NCBI RefSeq assembly: GCF_000003815.2
Contig: NC_049982.1
Location: forward strand, 28,024,329-28,088,328
Direction: 5' to 3'
Source: Branchiostoma floridae
Lineage: Eukaryota > Chordata > Leptocardii > Amphioxiformes > Branchiostomatidae
DNA: 64,000 nt
The translations under genes and the position numbers were made by a program. Under the pieces are notes generated by a model, which was not told the origin of the DNA, did not search any database, and saw only the letters and a program-made list of their open reading frames with translations. This document shows, piece by piece, positions 52,889 to 64,000 of this stretch. How positions within the stretch are numbered: the first letter of the stretch is position 1; each line of letters begins with the position of its first letter.

Positions 52889-55800
52889 TCAATCGCTGTC
52901 TGATGCTACTGTGGCTGAAGACTTCTTTTTCTTCTTGGGAGGTTTGGATCTGACTTCCTCCTGTTTAAAAGGATCAAAAGACATGTATTTTGTAAGCAAC
53001 AGATCAACTGTATATTGGCATGGTATCATAGTATATGATTGTATAGTGCATAAAAGTTGTCACAATATATGATAATAGGTAGGGCTGGGTACCGGACCTG
53101 GACCTGATCCTTTGGACCTGGACCTGAATTTTCTGTACCGGTACCCACCCCTAATAATAGGTGAAATCTATGAGTGAAAACTTGGTTTGGCTTAACTGGA
53201 ACTTTCTTTTGGCACAAGACACCAGTTCTATACAGTAGGTACAATCTGCAAAAGACCAGACTGTTAGGTTTGCTCCACTCATACATGGATGGACCCCTAC
53301 GCTTTTCAATCTACATTTGGTGGGATCTTTAACGTGCTCGAGGTGTGGCTGTTCTAAAACACGGGACCTCTGGCTTCGCTTTCCATCCGAGAGGACGTAC
53401 CTAACTAAAACCTGGTACTCATTTTTCACCTGGGTCGAGTGCAAAGTGCTTTTCCCAAGGGCACGAAAATTCAACCTGCAATGGATTCGAACTCAAAACC
53501 TTTACATTCTAAGAACACTGGCCTGTCTGGTAACGTCTAATGGCCAATAGATGACGTGTCCTTGGAAAAGGCACTTCACTTTATATAACTTTCTTCACTC
53601 CACCCAGGTGTAAACATAGGCACCTGACTTCGGTTGGGGGAGGTAAAAGACAGTGGAAGGAGAGAGATGGGCTCCACCTTCCAGTGCTGTGCCCTAGACA
53701 CACCAGATAACAACCCACTGCGCCTACAGCCTCAAAAAGGCTATGGGAGAACCAGTACCTTTACCAACAACCCTAAATATAAGGCCATTTTGCCACCTAG
53801 TACATTTTGTACACTTCATCGAAGATACAGGCACTTACCGTCTCACTCTCTGAAGAAGAGTCTGGTTCCCTCGGAGCTGTTCTCTTAGTGGGTTTTGGAC
53901 TGGTGTTGGAGACTTTCCTGGTCTTCTGTCTGGTCGGTCGGGTGGAATCCTCAAAATCTTCTGCCAGGGCAAACAGATCACTGTACCTGTAACATTAAAT
54001 AGGACCCAATGAACAACAGGGACACTACTCATATATTAGATCAGGTCTGTCCTTGGTGCTGAATACTACTCACACATGGGAGCATGTCTGTCCTTGGTGC
54101 TGAACAATACCCACACAAAAGAACAGGTCTGGTACTTGGTGCTGAATGCTAACCATACATAACAAAAGGTCTGTCCTTGGTGCTAAACACTGCCCACACA
54201 AAAAACAGGTCTGTCCTTGGTGCTGAACACTACCTGAACATGAGAACAGGTCTGTCATTGGTCCTGGACAGAGGTGTGAACACACAAACACAACCAAAAA
54301 CAGTACCCCTATTTAAGGTTAACCTCCTTTACATAGGTTAAAATGATATGTATATTGCAAAAAGAATTGCAAAAAGAATACTTGTAATAACAGCAGTAAA
54401 AACTTTGGTATCGACATGTTTATCTTATAGATAGACATGTTATCTATAAGCCTATTTTAACAACAAGTTGATCTTCTTCACTATTTCCCAACTTACTTAG
54501 TTTTCAGCATGTCGCTACAGCTCTGCTGGATGTGTTGGAGGGCCTGTAGGAGGGCTTCCTGGCCAAAAACTGGAACACAAACAAGAGGAAAATCATTAAG
54601 ATAAGATATTCTGTGATAGAGCTGTGTACCTTAATAAATTTCAGGTACACAGGTTTAGGTACAGGTCCGGTATCTGTACCTGGACTACTAGTTTAAATAA
54701 TGATTAATCTTAGATGACAACAAAAGCATGTTTGAACAGTACAGTGCTTCATTGTGGTAGCCACAAGCCTATTGCATAGAATTCCTCACAATCAACAACA
54801 CCAGTAGGGATTATTTTATAGAAACAAGAACGAAAATCATCCCATGTTGCCAACAAGAAAATTGTAATGCATTTTCCTGAATGCTAACATGTTTGCAAAA
54901 TGTCGCTGCAAGTTTGGAATTTTTTTTTACCATTCAAAAGGGCTATTTGCCCTAATTTGAAGTGAACTCTTAAACGAATGCACAATACACACTGTACATG
55001 TTAGAGGTAGGACTCACATGTCTGTCTTGGTGTGCACACCTGCCGCAGGTTATCCAGGTGTCCAAGTACCTGGTGGGTCGTCGGGGTCGGCTGGCGACTA
55101 CTCGTACTTCTGAAAATGAAAAAAAAAACTTTCTTAGCATAAAATTGTCATTTCCAGTGTGACTCAGATTCATGTACATGTACTTACAATATGTATTGCA
55201 GTGTTATAGACCTACTTTTGTCTTCCACAATGGACTGATCCTGATTGTCCATCACAATACCAGTTCAACCAATGATAGCATGGCAATCTGTGGTTAAACC
55301 AATGAGACACTGGCTGTGAAACAAAACTATTAACCACACATTTCTAGATTTTTACTTCATATTTTGTATGTTTTGACCGAGATTCAAATTCCCAGTGTTA
55401 AATCTCAAGCTTGTCTTAGGGAATAGATGTAATTTCTTTCTTTTTGATATTTCTTCTACACTTAGGAAGTACATGTAGTACAACTGTTCATAATCACAAT
55501 TTAAAAAAGTGCAATCGTTCACGGAAGCTCTAAATGCACATTCCTAATGCAAATCATATGATTGTCTACAACATTGAATCAGGGCCAAACCAGGTATCCT
55601 TTTACTTCTGTGAGTATCCAATTACAAAATTTCTGCTTTACATCCGGCAGGCTTCATAACTGTGGACACACACCAGGACTCACAAACAAACAAGCCAATT
55701 GGCTATAATACTTTGTTTTCACTGACTCAGAGGTAAATGAAAGGTGCAAGTGCCCAACTCAAGTGTCGCACCTTTTGCTCTTCCTGGTGGGGGTACTGCT

Positions 55801-58040
55801 GCTGAACTTGAAGACCATGGACTTGACCAGGTCTGCCAGCCTCTCCTCATGGTCCAGCGACCACTGGCGCAGGATACACGTGGTGAAGTGGTCCTGCTCG
55901 CTGCAGTCGCGAATCATCACGTACCGTACCATCTCCAACGTTGGTCTGCGAATATCATTTTTATATATTAGTACATCGTAGATCAAGCGAATTCAAAAAC
56001 ATTTGGGGTGATTTTCTTTGCAAAGTTTTTGCTGTAGCCCCTCTATTGAAAAGTAATTACACCATGAATATGTATTTACAGTGTATGTGACAGTAACACA
56101 TGAGAATCCAAAAACACAGCGAAAACATCCTTTAACAGTGAAAAAAATCAGTAGTTTTCAGCACTAATGCAGAAAATATGATTTGTGTTAAGAAAATGTG
56201 TTTTCATAATCTTTATCTGCATCTGATCATCAAAAGCAGATTCTGCATTGAAAACTACATTGTATTATTCTTATAGACGACTTCATATTTTTATCATCAA
56301 GTTAGAGCAGTTTTAAGACCTTTATTGTATTACAATAAAGGATAACTCAGTGTGATGTAACTGCAAACTCACCTTTCTACTTTCAGCATTAATAAAGTGT
56401 TGGTCAGGGCCTCTGAATGGTCTGAAAAAACCAGTAAAGCATTAAATTTCATTGTAGTGTACTATTGCATGTAAATATGTATCCTGAATGGTGTAGTTTT
56501 ATTTCTTTTCATTCCAATTTGCTTGTTCAGAACGTTTCATGCAAATCATAATTTACAATGAATAAAACAATACATGATTTTGCCATTTACTATAATCATA
56601 AGACTCAGAAAGCCACAAATACATGATTGTACAACATGCCTCTGTCAGACTGGCTTGGAAATAAAAGAAAAAGGAATGTGGTCTCAATCCAGTTTAAGAT
56701 CACTGCAGAGCTAGTCTTCCACTGGTCGTGACATAGAGGACAGACGGTATATATGTACAGTATTTACAGGTTATTGTATCAGGGAAAATTCCCCCAGCTT
56801 TTTTTGACAAGCACAATGAACAGTGGACCACGGTTTACCATCCCGTCCTTACGACTGCAACCCTTTCCAGTAGCGTGCATGTCGGGCGAGCGACACAGCC
56901 GGAATCAAACTAGAGGCAGGGCCAATAACCACTGGACTACACATGCTACTACGAGTACAGGAATTTTATGTTTAACATACTTTGCCTCCTGCCCTACCCA
57001 CCTTTATAGTTAGCCTTCTGTAGGATAGGAAGTACAGCCTCTACAGGGATGTCATGTGCCAAAAACAGCTGCCAGACGGCGTACTGCTCAAAACTCTCCC
57101 AGTTCAGACTCGACACTGGAATATCAGCCATATAAAATGTTAGACAAATGTTTGTCCAAAAATGATTTGATCAGGTTGGTAGTCATCAACCTAGTACTTT
57201 GGCTACATATAGTGGCAAGAAGCAGCACTCCTGTCAGAAGCTCTTCCGTTCTTTACACTTCACTTTTTTATCTAACCAGTAACATACTCTGAGCAAAATG
57301 TAACAGGTATCGTAACACGTAAGAGGGTCAGACACACAGTTTTTTAAAATAAATTCCTTATACCACAACCCTAGCCTTATCATGCATCATAACATTTGAT
57401 GCTCAGCAAGTTTCAAACTATCCAGGTGTCCCAATTTGAGGTCATTGACGTCCTCTTGTAGTGCAGACCAGCTGTCTGCATGTGGACTGTACTACACTAC
57501 TTTCAGGGTGGTGTCAGCTTGTAATGCTGCAGCACCTGCAAATACAGCTAGGGGGCTCAAAGTTGCCAGGTTTCTCTGGGACCTCAATAACCATCTACAC
57601 ACCAAAATGCATACAAATCCATTGAAAAGATCTTGAGCTTACTTTAACATACAAACAGTACTTACAAAGAACATTTGCCACAGACTCTTTTCTAAATGTA
57701 GTCAGGTTCCCCAGCATGACTTGGAATACCAGCTCTTGTAACTGAAAAAAGACATCAATACAAAAAGAATTGATCAACAAAATATTCACCAAAAATTATT
57801 CTCTTTTTTATCAGGAATGCCAGGAATAAAACCCCTTGATCTCTTGTTAGCTAGACTAGCCACTTGGCTATCATTGGCATTATACTATAAAATCTATAAG
57901 TTAGTACTATGTGCTACTTTTCTTCTTCTTTTGTTCTAAACAGTGTGCTTAATGTGCAGTTGACTACTGACCTGAGCTGGATCGATGACTGCAACAATTA
58001 GGTTCAGAAGTTCTGTGTTTCCGACAGAGACATTGGGGAA
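52889..58040 (-). CDS. INTS3: Integrator complex subunit 3 (SOSS-A), C-terminal 288 residues, nine exons, 5' part outside the window
   Basis: Exons: 58040-57972, 57741-57666, 57115-57002, 56421-56373, 55945-55772, 55109-55018, 54569-54497, 53986-53839, 52960-52889. All phases agree and the sum is 867 nt including TGA. The sequence follows the vertebrate INTS3 C-terminal half closely: LLNLIVAVIDPAQLQELVFQ, VMLGNLTTFRKESV, NWESFEQY.VWQLFLAHDIP, VEAVLPILQKANYKDHSEAL, DHFTTCILRQW, LGHLDNLRQVC, QALQHIQQSC, YSDLFALAEDFEDS, and a Lys-rich, acidic-Ser tail ending SATVASDSD. INTS3 is a scaffold of the Integrator RNA-processing complex and of the SOSS single-strand-DNA-binding complex, acting in the nucleus. 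The exon 55945-55772 donor is GTGCGA, unusual but in phase. Confidence 0.93.
53080..53153. mobile_element. 74-bp minimal hAT-type MITE with an 8-bp target duplication
   Basis: Begins TAGGGCTGGGTACCGG and ends TACCGGTACCCACCCCTA, flanked by ATAATAGG at 53072-53079 and 53154-53161. It has the same termini as the 432-bp element at 23739-24170, with only GGACCTGGACCTGA repeats between. It lies in the last INTS3 intron. Confidence 0.85.
53290..53520 (-). mobile_element. tRNA-derived SINE, minus strand
   Basis: On the minus strand a B-box-like GAGTTCGAATCC, then GTGCCCTTGGGAAAAGCACT, CCCAGGTGAAAAATGAGTAC, CTCTCGGATGGAAAGC and CACGTTAAAGATCCC. This is the same body layout as the plus-strand SINE at 20469-20840. 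Confidence 0.65.
53552..53720 (+). repeat. SINE-body fragment
   Basis: TGTCCTTGGAAAAGGCACTT, TTCACTCCACCCAGGTGTAA, AGAGAGATGGGCTCCACCTT and TGCCCTAGACACACC form a SINE-like body without a tRNA head. A short relative lies at 18280-18345. Confidence 0.5.
54005..54290. repeat. About 42-bp minisatellite with the core GTCTGTCCTTGGTGCTGAA
   Basis: Six or so units of AACAGGTCTGTCCTTGGTGC followed by TGAACACTACCCACACA and a variable end, in an INTS3 intron. The same core appears at 59478-59585 and 39305-39560. Confidence 0.8.
56715..56945 (-). mobile_element. tRNA-derived SINE, minus strand
   Basis: On the minus strand GTAGTCCAGTGGTTATTGGC (A-box region) and GTTTGATTCCGGC (B box), preceding a body that on the plus strand starts CTTCCACTGGTCGTGACATA. 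Pair of the fragment at 42380-42560. It lies in the INTS3 intron between exons 57115-57002 and 56421-56373. Confidence 0.65.
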
Positions 58041-58134
58041 CTAGAAAACAATGGAAGAGAATCAGTAAACACAATCAATGAGTTATTACACAAAGCATAT
58101 TAACTGTTACACTTTTTGCCTTAAAGTTTGCTGG

Positions 58135-58435
58135 CAGTGCTCGAAATACCCACTTGCCCACTTGCAATTGCAACCACATTTTGCTTGGTGCAACTTAACT
58201 TCAAACCCAGGTTGCACACTGCACAACCTGAAATTTTGCATTTGGAACATCGCTTTCCCCCCACCTACATGCATAAGCTTTACAGAAGCGAATTGGGAAG
58301 ACCATTACTGGAAGAAAAGATAATGGATAAGTAGCTAATTTGAAGAAAGTAATAACTTGGAAGTGGGGCAACCTGAAAAGTTGATGGCAGCCAGGCGCCT
58401 GGGCAACAAGGCTGAAAAAAGTATTTCGAGCACTG
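58135..58435. mobile_element. MITE with CAGTGCTCGAAATAC inverted termini and a 5-bp duplication
   Basis: Starts CAGTGCTCGAAATAC and ends GTATTTCGAGCACTG, with GCTGG on both sides (58130-58134 and 58436-58440). It is 301 bp and has internal paired GCAACC/GGTTGC motifs. Same terminal pattern and duplication length as 7394-7736. Confidence 0.78.
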
Positions 58436-58768
58436 GCTGGTCATAGTTGACTATTATGGAAACTTTTTTTTTACATCTGATATATGATAATTGTGGATTC
58501 TAGTATGATATATATTAAGTAATGGATTTGGTGTGTAACTTGTGGTCAAAAATGTAGGCATTGATAACAATCTTCTAAAAGGTGAATTAACGCATTTAGC
58601 CTAGAAACGTAAACGGCACGCATCACAAAACATTCTATTGGATTTTAAGTTAACTATTATTTAATTAAAATATTATCTTAATTTCCAAACAGTTGAATAG
58701 ACCTTTAACAGTGAGATTAAAGTTTCAACGAAAATATTGAATGTGTTTCTAAAATGTGTCTTCTACAG

Positions 58769-58879
58769 GTTCAAGCAGATCTAGCTGTTGTCAGCAGCAA
58801 AATTGAACTTGAAAACCAAATGCAGCGTTTTCAGCCTTATGACTACTTTGATCCAAAGCTCAAGCCAAACCCTACATGA
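58769..58879 (+). CDS. Candidate terminal exon of an unidentified plus-strand gene
   Basis: After a pyrimidine-rich tract and TTCTACAG the frame reads VQADLAVVSSKIELENQMQR, then FQPYDYFDPKLKPNPT and a TGA at 58877-58879, followed by ATGCAATAAACTTTGACTTG. Codon content looks protein-like and an ATAAA motif follows closely. I cannot name the family. It lies on the opposite strand inside the INTS3 intron, and the CTTTGACTTGACTTG tail could equally belong to a retrocopy or LINE. Confidence 0.35.
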   Translation, partial: VQADLAVVSSKIELENQMQRFQPYDYFDPKLKPNPT

Positions 58880-59477
58880 CTGTATATATGCAATAAACTT
58901 TGACTTGACTTGTATAAGCATCGAGAAAATTGGGTGTGGTAAAAGAAACTTTAAATCATTACATGGTACACCATGCTTCAAGATAAATCAATCAGTGAAA
59001 GTATGATTCTACATTATAGTTATACACTACTGTAACTGTATTGTTCCTGTATTGTTCCACAATTACTGTGCATTATTCGTATCCAGGGAGGAAAGATTGG
59101 TGTTTGGTGTACAATCATTGGCAATCTTGGTCTATCTATCGTACTTCTAAGTAAACGCATCGTTAAATGACAAAAAAAGTAACAACTAGGAAGACTTTGA
59201 CTTTCTTCAACAGTTACTGTTGATGCCAAAATATGGGCATTTGCTAAATGGTACATAATTGTAAGTTTATTTCAATCAGAAAAAAATCTGTAGATTAGAC
59301 AACGAAGAAATCAAAATGATTTGGTCTCAAGGAAAAGTTGGAGAGGTGACATTTGCTTGCAGTTTTCTTACATTTAACATAATTATTGATTTGTGAGTTG
59401 TCTTGTTCTTATAATCTCATTTACATTAGAGTAACAATTGATAAGAACATGAAATACATATTCACACAATAAGCAGG

Positions 59478-59585
59478 TTTTTCCTTGGTGCTGACCAACA
59501 TTCACAACATTAAAACAGATTTGTCCTTGGTGCTGACCAACACTCACACATCAATCATTAAAACATGTTTATCCTTAGTGTAATG
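59478..59585. repeat. Minisatellite fragment with the core TTGTCCTTGGTGCTGACCAA
   Basis: Two and a half units of the 54005-54290 type, 5 kb away in another INTS3 intron. Confidence 0.65.
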
Positions 59586-61290
59586 AAGATGAACTTGGCA
59601 AAATAGCAACTTAGGTATGAACGTTAACATGATAGCTACATGTGTTGAATTTCTCCTCACATTGCCATCGCTAGACACAGATTTTTGTGATCTTTCAGGG
59701 AAATATACCACAAAAAAAAACAATGCATGGGTTTTTGGGACACTTAAGGTAACACATTTTCCAAAATGCATCTTAACCTTTAAGTTGGTAGTGTCTAAAA
59801 TTTTCTCTAAACCCTTTTATTAAGAGCAGCCACTACTGGTAGCTAGCTCTCATGCTAGCCTGTAGTGAATTGTACAATACAGTCTAACATACATATGGGG
59901 TATGGATTTTCATACAAGCCTTGTTGAGGCAAACAGTAGCAGGGTGGCGAAAACAGTTATAGGTAAACAGAGGATAACGTTTGTCGCATTTGAATGAATA
60001 CTTGTTTCCTACAATAAGAAGTCGGTTAATTTGGTTACTAAACAGGTGGGGGAAGGTCATGATGTAAGAGAACCTCTGGACTGCTCAACATCTTATACGC
60101 CAGTCTGGGCAAAATGGGACAAACTGGACCTTTTTGAACACAAGCCTTCTTTAACAATTTCTTGCTATGCCATGGTACCAAAATTTGCATTTTATTACAT
60201 TTCTTCATTGTGCAAATGGCAGGGGAAGAAGATAAAAGTGCAGGAAAATGAAGTATTTTTTCCTGTCACTTGAAAAGCTCCTGCAATTTCACAGCCCACA
60301 GCTTTTGACAATGTTTGAACAAAGGTCAAATCTTTGGACTTTTGGACTTATTGATGGTTGACTCGTTGTTGATTTTAGCCCTCAGGCACGATACAAGCCT
60401 GGGCAGGTTTCGGTGTGTGACGCAAGCTCTTCATAACAACCCCTTCTGAGAAACAGGAAATGACCATTAACTAGTCTACAGTAGGGGACTCATTTTATGA
60501 ATACTGTAATAGTATAATTTTAAAATTAGTCTAGTACCTATGTTGAAAGAATGGCATGGGACACTTCACAATACAAAAGCTGGGTGACTGGAAATGCTGT
60601 AAAATCTTACGTTTCAAACTTAAAACCCACATATTTGTGACGTTTTAATCAAACTCGCCCCATTGATTCATCTATATGACCTCCCCAAACAAAATAATCT
60701 TTAGTTAAGTCTCTAACCTGAAAGGGAAATCTTCAGACGGCACTGTAGTCCTGACATTGCAGACATTGTTTGTCCTGGTCTACATACGCAGGTAAATTAC
60801 ACTAATCAGTTGCATGTACCTTTCACAAGTGTGAGTCAAGCGTTCTGCTTCTACAAAATACTACGTGTCAGTCTGAGTCTACTATGGGCCCATGGTCTCG
60901 CTGTTCTTGTATAGTTTAGAGTTGTTGGGATCTACGTTCGATTGGTTTTTAAGCCTCCAGACACAAGTTTTCTGGCTGCCCATTTTTCTGAAGACTTGGG
61001 TGCCAGCAACCACTGGGCAGTCAGAAATTGTGGCTATATTATCTGCTTGAAGATAACAAATCCTTTGTCTTTATTGCATGCATCATTTGAGCACATCGTG
61101 TAACTTTTCTTTTTATACTTTGATAGGTATTGTAAACTTTGGCATTTCAAGGTTTATTCTGTTATCCCTTATTTGTAATATGCACTGTAGTTGACCATAA
61201 AAAAGTCACTAAGGCTTGCTGTCTTTGCTGTAAGTATCTGTGTACTGGGCTATGCATGCTGTTACAGCTGCTGTTTCATAATCTTTTAAG

Positions 61291-61391
61291 ACATGCGTTG
61301 GTGTGAGGATTGCAAGTCTGCAAAACATCACAATCATGAATGTGAGACGTGCGTCTTCAATACAGCCGCAGGGCACATGCTGGGTGTCAAG
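61291..61391 (+). CDS. Candidate internal exon with a Cys/His-rich peptide
   Basis: Between an AG acceptor (TCTTTTAAG) and a GTAGGT donor the frame reads MRWCEDCKSAKHHNHECETC and then VFNTAAGHMLGVK. The CxxC...HH.H..C..C arrangement is zinc-finger-like (B-box-like), but the exon stands alone and on the strand opposite INTS3. It could be a chance open frame or a transposon fragment. Confidence 0.25.
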
Positions 61392-61444
61392 GTAGGTGTA
61401 TTTCAATGTTGTTTCATACAAGTCATAATATGTTTTATGTACTA

Positions 61445-63483
61445 CAGTGGATTCCGCTTAATTGTATCACCAATTTGTCCGAGCATTTTATCCAATTATC
61501 CGGCCTATTCTAGAGACCGAAGTTGCCTGTGTGACCTGAGCTTCAGCGGCGTGGGTTGGGGTGGGGGGGTGTAGTTTGAAAACCAATACGCACACATAAC
61601 ACACACACACTCAGAAGTTATCACAAACGTCTTATTTTTATTTACAATATCCCCGTCGTCCGTCATGCCTTGCGGCAACCTGTGAACAACATGGCGCCCA
61701 AAATGGCGCGCGCACCACGCTATCGGCGAGATTTTCGATGAGTAGAGTAGAGTAGAGTTTCTTCGGCCACGTAGGAACGACCAGTTCCAGTTTAGGCCGC
61801 TCTTTGCTTCTATGTCACAGTCATTTCCAGTTTGTGGGGGTTGTCTAGAGCACGGTAGTCGAAGTAAACTCTGTGTTTCCGCATAAGCCTGTCCAGCCTC
61901 TCCTTAAAGCAATTTGTGTTGGGAGAAACCACTACTGACTCAGGTAGGTTATTCCACCAGGGAATCACCCTAACACAGAAGAAGTGTGCTCTTCTTGCAT
62001 TTTTTGATGTTTTTCTCTTTAACCGTAGACTGTGTCCTCTTGTTCTGGTTTCATTGATCTGCTCAAAAGGGCATTCTAAGTCATAAACTCCATGGACGAA
62101 CTTGTAAGTGTTGATCAAATCCCCCCTAAGACGTCTGTAAACAAGAGTTGGTAAGTCCAGCACTCTTAGTCTCTCCTCGTACGTCATGTTCTTGAGACCA
62201 GGGACACGCTTTGTCGCCCTCTTTTGAACCCGTTCAAGCTCGAAAGCCAATTTCCACGAGTAAGGTGACCACACTGGAGCCCCGTATTCCAGGTGTGGGC
62301 GAATTAGCGATTTATACAGGAGTAGGAATACTTGTTTGTCAACAAATTCAAAGGTTCGCCACATAAGGCCTGCGACTTGATTGGCTTTGTTGGTTATTGC
62401 AGCTACATGACTACTGAAGTTCAGATCCTTATCAACCATAATACCCAGGTCTTTCTCCGACTGTGTAAAGTTCAGTGATGTACTTGCTTCTTTGTCCTTC
62501 ATAGTGTACACAAAGTCAGGATGGCCTTTTCCTAACCTAATAACAGAACATTTCTCTGGGTGAAAATTTAGTTGCCAGTTCGCTGCCCAGCTTTGTAATT
62601 GATGTAGATCATTCTGTATGATGGTACAGTCATTTACCTGTACTACTGGACGGTAAATTTTCGTATCATCCGCAAAAAGCTTTAGCTCACTTTGCACAGT
62701 CTCGGGTAGATCGTTAACAAACAGGGTAAAAAGGACAGGCCCCAATACACTTCCTTGTGGCACGCCACTAGTTACTGCAGCCCATTCAGATCTTGTGCCA
62801 TTAACCTGTACCCTCTGTCTTCTTCCTTGTAAGAAAGATTTTATCCACATCAAAATATTGCCCGTTATTCCATAGCTTTGCACTTTTGCTAGTAATCTTT
62901 GAATAGGCACCGAATCAAAGGCTTTACGAAAATCCAGATACACTGCATCTATTGGAAGACCTTTGTCTAACCATTCTGTCCATTTATCCATACATTCCAG
63001 CATTTGGGTGGTTGTTGACCTACCAGGTATAAATCCATGTTGGTGTACTGTAAAGAGATTATTCTGTTTCATATGTTTCACTATGGCATCCCTGATAAAG
63101 CTTTCGAGTATTTTGCACACTACCGAAGTTAGACTAACAGGGCGGTAATTCCCAGGCGTATTCCTAGAACCTTTCTTATGCAGGCCTGGGGTGAGATTAA
63201 ATCTACCTTCCTTATGGTCGTTATCTTGATGTTATGCCTTCATACATAGATTTATTGGTTACTATTGGACTCATTTTGTGACATTTTAGGTATATTTTCT
63301 CAGTTTTATTCATTGTAACTTGACGTAATTCTATCCAAAAACACGAAGTTTGAGACGGTGGGTTATCCAATTCTGCGATGTCTTAAACAATAGAATGAAT
63401 GGCAAATGGTTTGGGATTTCGTAATTCTATTCAATTACCCGAATTATCCAAAAAAGCGTAATACGAATAATTGGAATCCACTG
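61445..63483. mobile_element. pogo/Tigger-like DNA transposon remnant (TA duplication), carrying a nested LINE
   Basis: Left end CAGTGGATTCCGCTTAATTG and right end (inverted) CAGTGGATTCCAATTATTCG, each with TA immediately outside (61443-61444 and 63484-63485). The CAGTGGATTCC-AATT terminus and TA target fit the pogo branch of Tc1/mariner. No transposase remains. Most of the interior is the LINE at 61739-63195. Confidence 0.75.
61739..63195 (-). mobile_element. 5'-truncated non-LTR retrotransposon: reverse transcriptase domain and C-terminus
   Basis: The open frame runs from about 63180 to a stop at 61810. It has the RT motifs NYRPVSLTSVVCKILE, HGFIPGRSTTTQ, VYLDFRKAFDSVP, SGVPQGSVLGPVLF, the catalytic FADD (FADD in place of YADD), and the thumb region, in the order typical of CR1/Jockey-group LINEs. 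The C-terminal region includes LIRPHLEYGAPVWSPY. The endonuclease and first RT motifs are missing, so the copy is 5' truncated. The frame shows no stop, so insertion is probably fairly recent. The 3' end (plus strand 61739) has a GAGTA-type short tandem tail. Confidence 0.92.
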
Positions 63484-64000
63484 TACTAACAAGCAATGAA
63501 GTAAACTGAAAAATGCCTGGTCTTGGTCTGGTCTGATGCACTTACAAGTACAGTATTACTTGCTCACCTCCAAGCTCCATTGACATTCGACACATTCTAA
63601 TCAAGCTTATATATAGTACATATATGCCCTTGAGGTCCGGAGCAAAGATCACTCAAATGACAATTGTCCTGTTGAAATAACTCAGAACTGCATTAAATTT
63701 CAAAACATTCTCGGTGTGCACAGGAATTTAATGATATTACGTTAACATTGATTAAACTAGCATGATGGTAGAACTCGGGATGTTCCCAACAGATATTGAG
63801 TTACAGAAAGGGGCTGCTATAAGAAGCTACCTGTCCACAAGAGAATATGTAAAATTAATATTGATTAATGAATTTGGTACAAAATAAAATCTAATAGTCA
63901 GTGTAACATTACTCAGTATGAGACCAATTTTTATGATTTTGCAAAAAAAAAACTATTATATCATGTAAAATAGCCCAACACCAGACATTGTCACAGGTGG

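Larger units (their letters stand above)
58041..64000. other. Probable long INTS3 intron, open at the right edge
   Basis: No minus-strand exon that would precede the 58040-57972 exon (phase 0) could be recognised. The interval holds a 5-bp-type MITE, a minisatellite, and a pogo-like element with a nested LINE. The stretches 59590-61200 and 63500-64000 show nothing that I can identify. Confidence 0.5.

Noticed and set aside
61810-63120. A host gene encoding a telomerase-like or viral reverse transcriptase
   Set aside because: Motif order, the FADD box and the 3' short-repeat tail are those of CR1/Jockey-type LINEs; no host or retroviral domains accompany it.

Overview
This is a eukaryotic (metazoan) genomic window. 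The genes have many short exons with GT-AG introns, and the introns are full of microsatellites, minisatellites, MITEs, SINE-like units and LINE fragments; there are also two 100-N scaffold gaps. The protein content (an invertebrate leucine-rich-repeat GPCR, close HECTD2 and INTS3 orthologues) and the repeat style suggest an invertebrate deuterostome, most likely a lancelet (Branchiostoma). The species is inferred, not proven.

Layout. (1) 1-954: the last exon of a plus-strand type I membrane protein whose other exons lie off the left edge. (2) 955-3435: intergenic sequence with dispersed repeats and a minisatellite. (3) 3436-26616, minus strand: one 19-exon gene that I assembled by splice phase. 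Its exons sum to 3498 nt and encode 1165 residues without a break. Domain order: signal peptide, F5/8-type C (discoidin) domain, seven LDLa modules, LRR N-cap plus LRRs, relaxin-receptor-like 7TM bundle, and a C-tail of about 120 residues made of Gly/Lys/Pro repeats. This is the highlight of the window. (4) 26617-28285: a head-to-head intergenic/promoter interval. (5) 28286-49566, plus strand: HECTD2-type HECT E3 ubiquitin ligase, 21 exons, complete from the start to the catalytic Cys and stop. (6) 49567-52888: convergent 3' ends. (7) 52889-58040, minus strand: the last nine exons (288 residues) of INTS3 (Integrator/SOSS-A). The 5' part lies beyond the right edge. (8) 58041-64000: apparently one large INTS3 intron, with a LINE reverse transcriptase nested in a pogo-like DNA transposon and two weak plus-strand exon candidates.

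The three main genes are not obviously functionally linked: a cell-surface receptor, a ubiquitin ligase and a nuclear RNA-processing/DNA-repair subunit. The most unusual features are the receptor's domain architecture and tail, its phase-1 exon cassettes, and at least five places where the edge of one of its exons, splice site included, has been copied into the neighbouring intron. Several MITEs can be delimited to the base by target-site duplications (8-bp hAT type, 5-bp type, TA type). A 1.77-kb terminal-inverted-repeat element in HECTD2 intron 2 does not fit a superfamily I can name.
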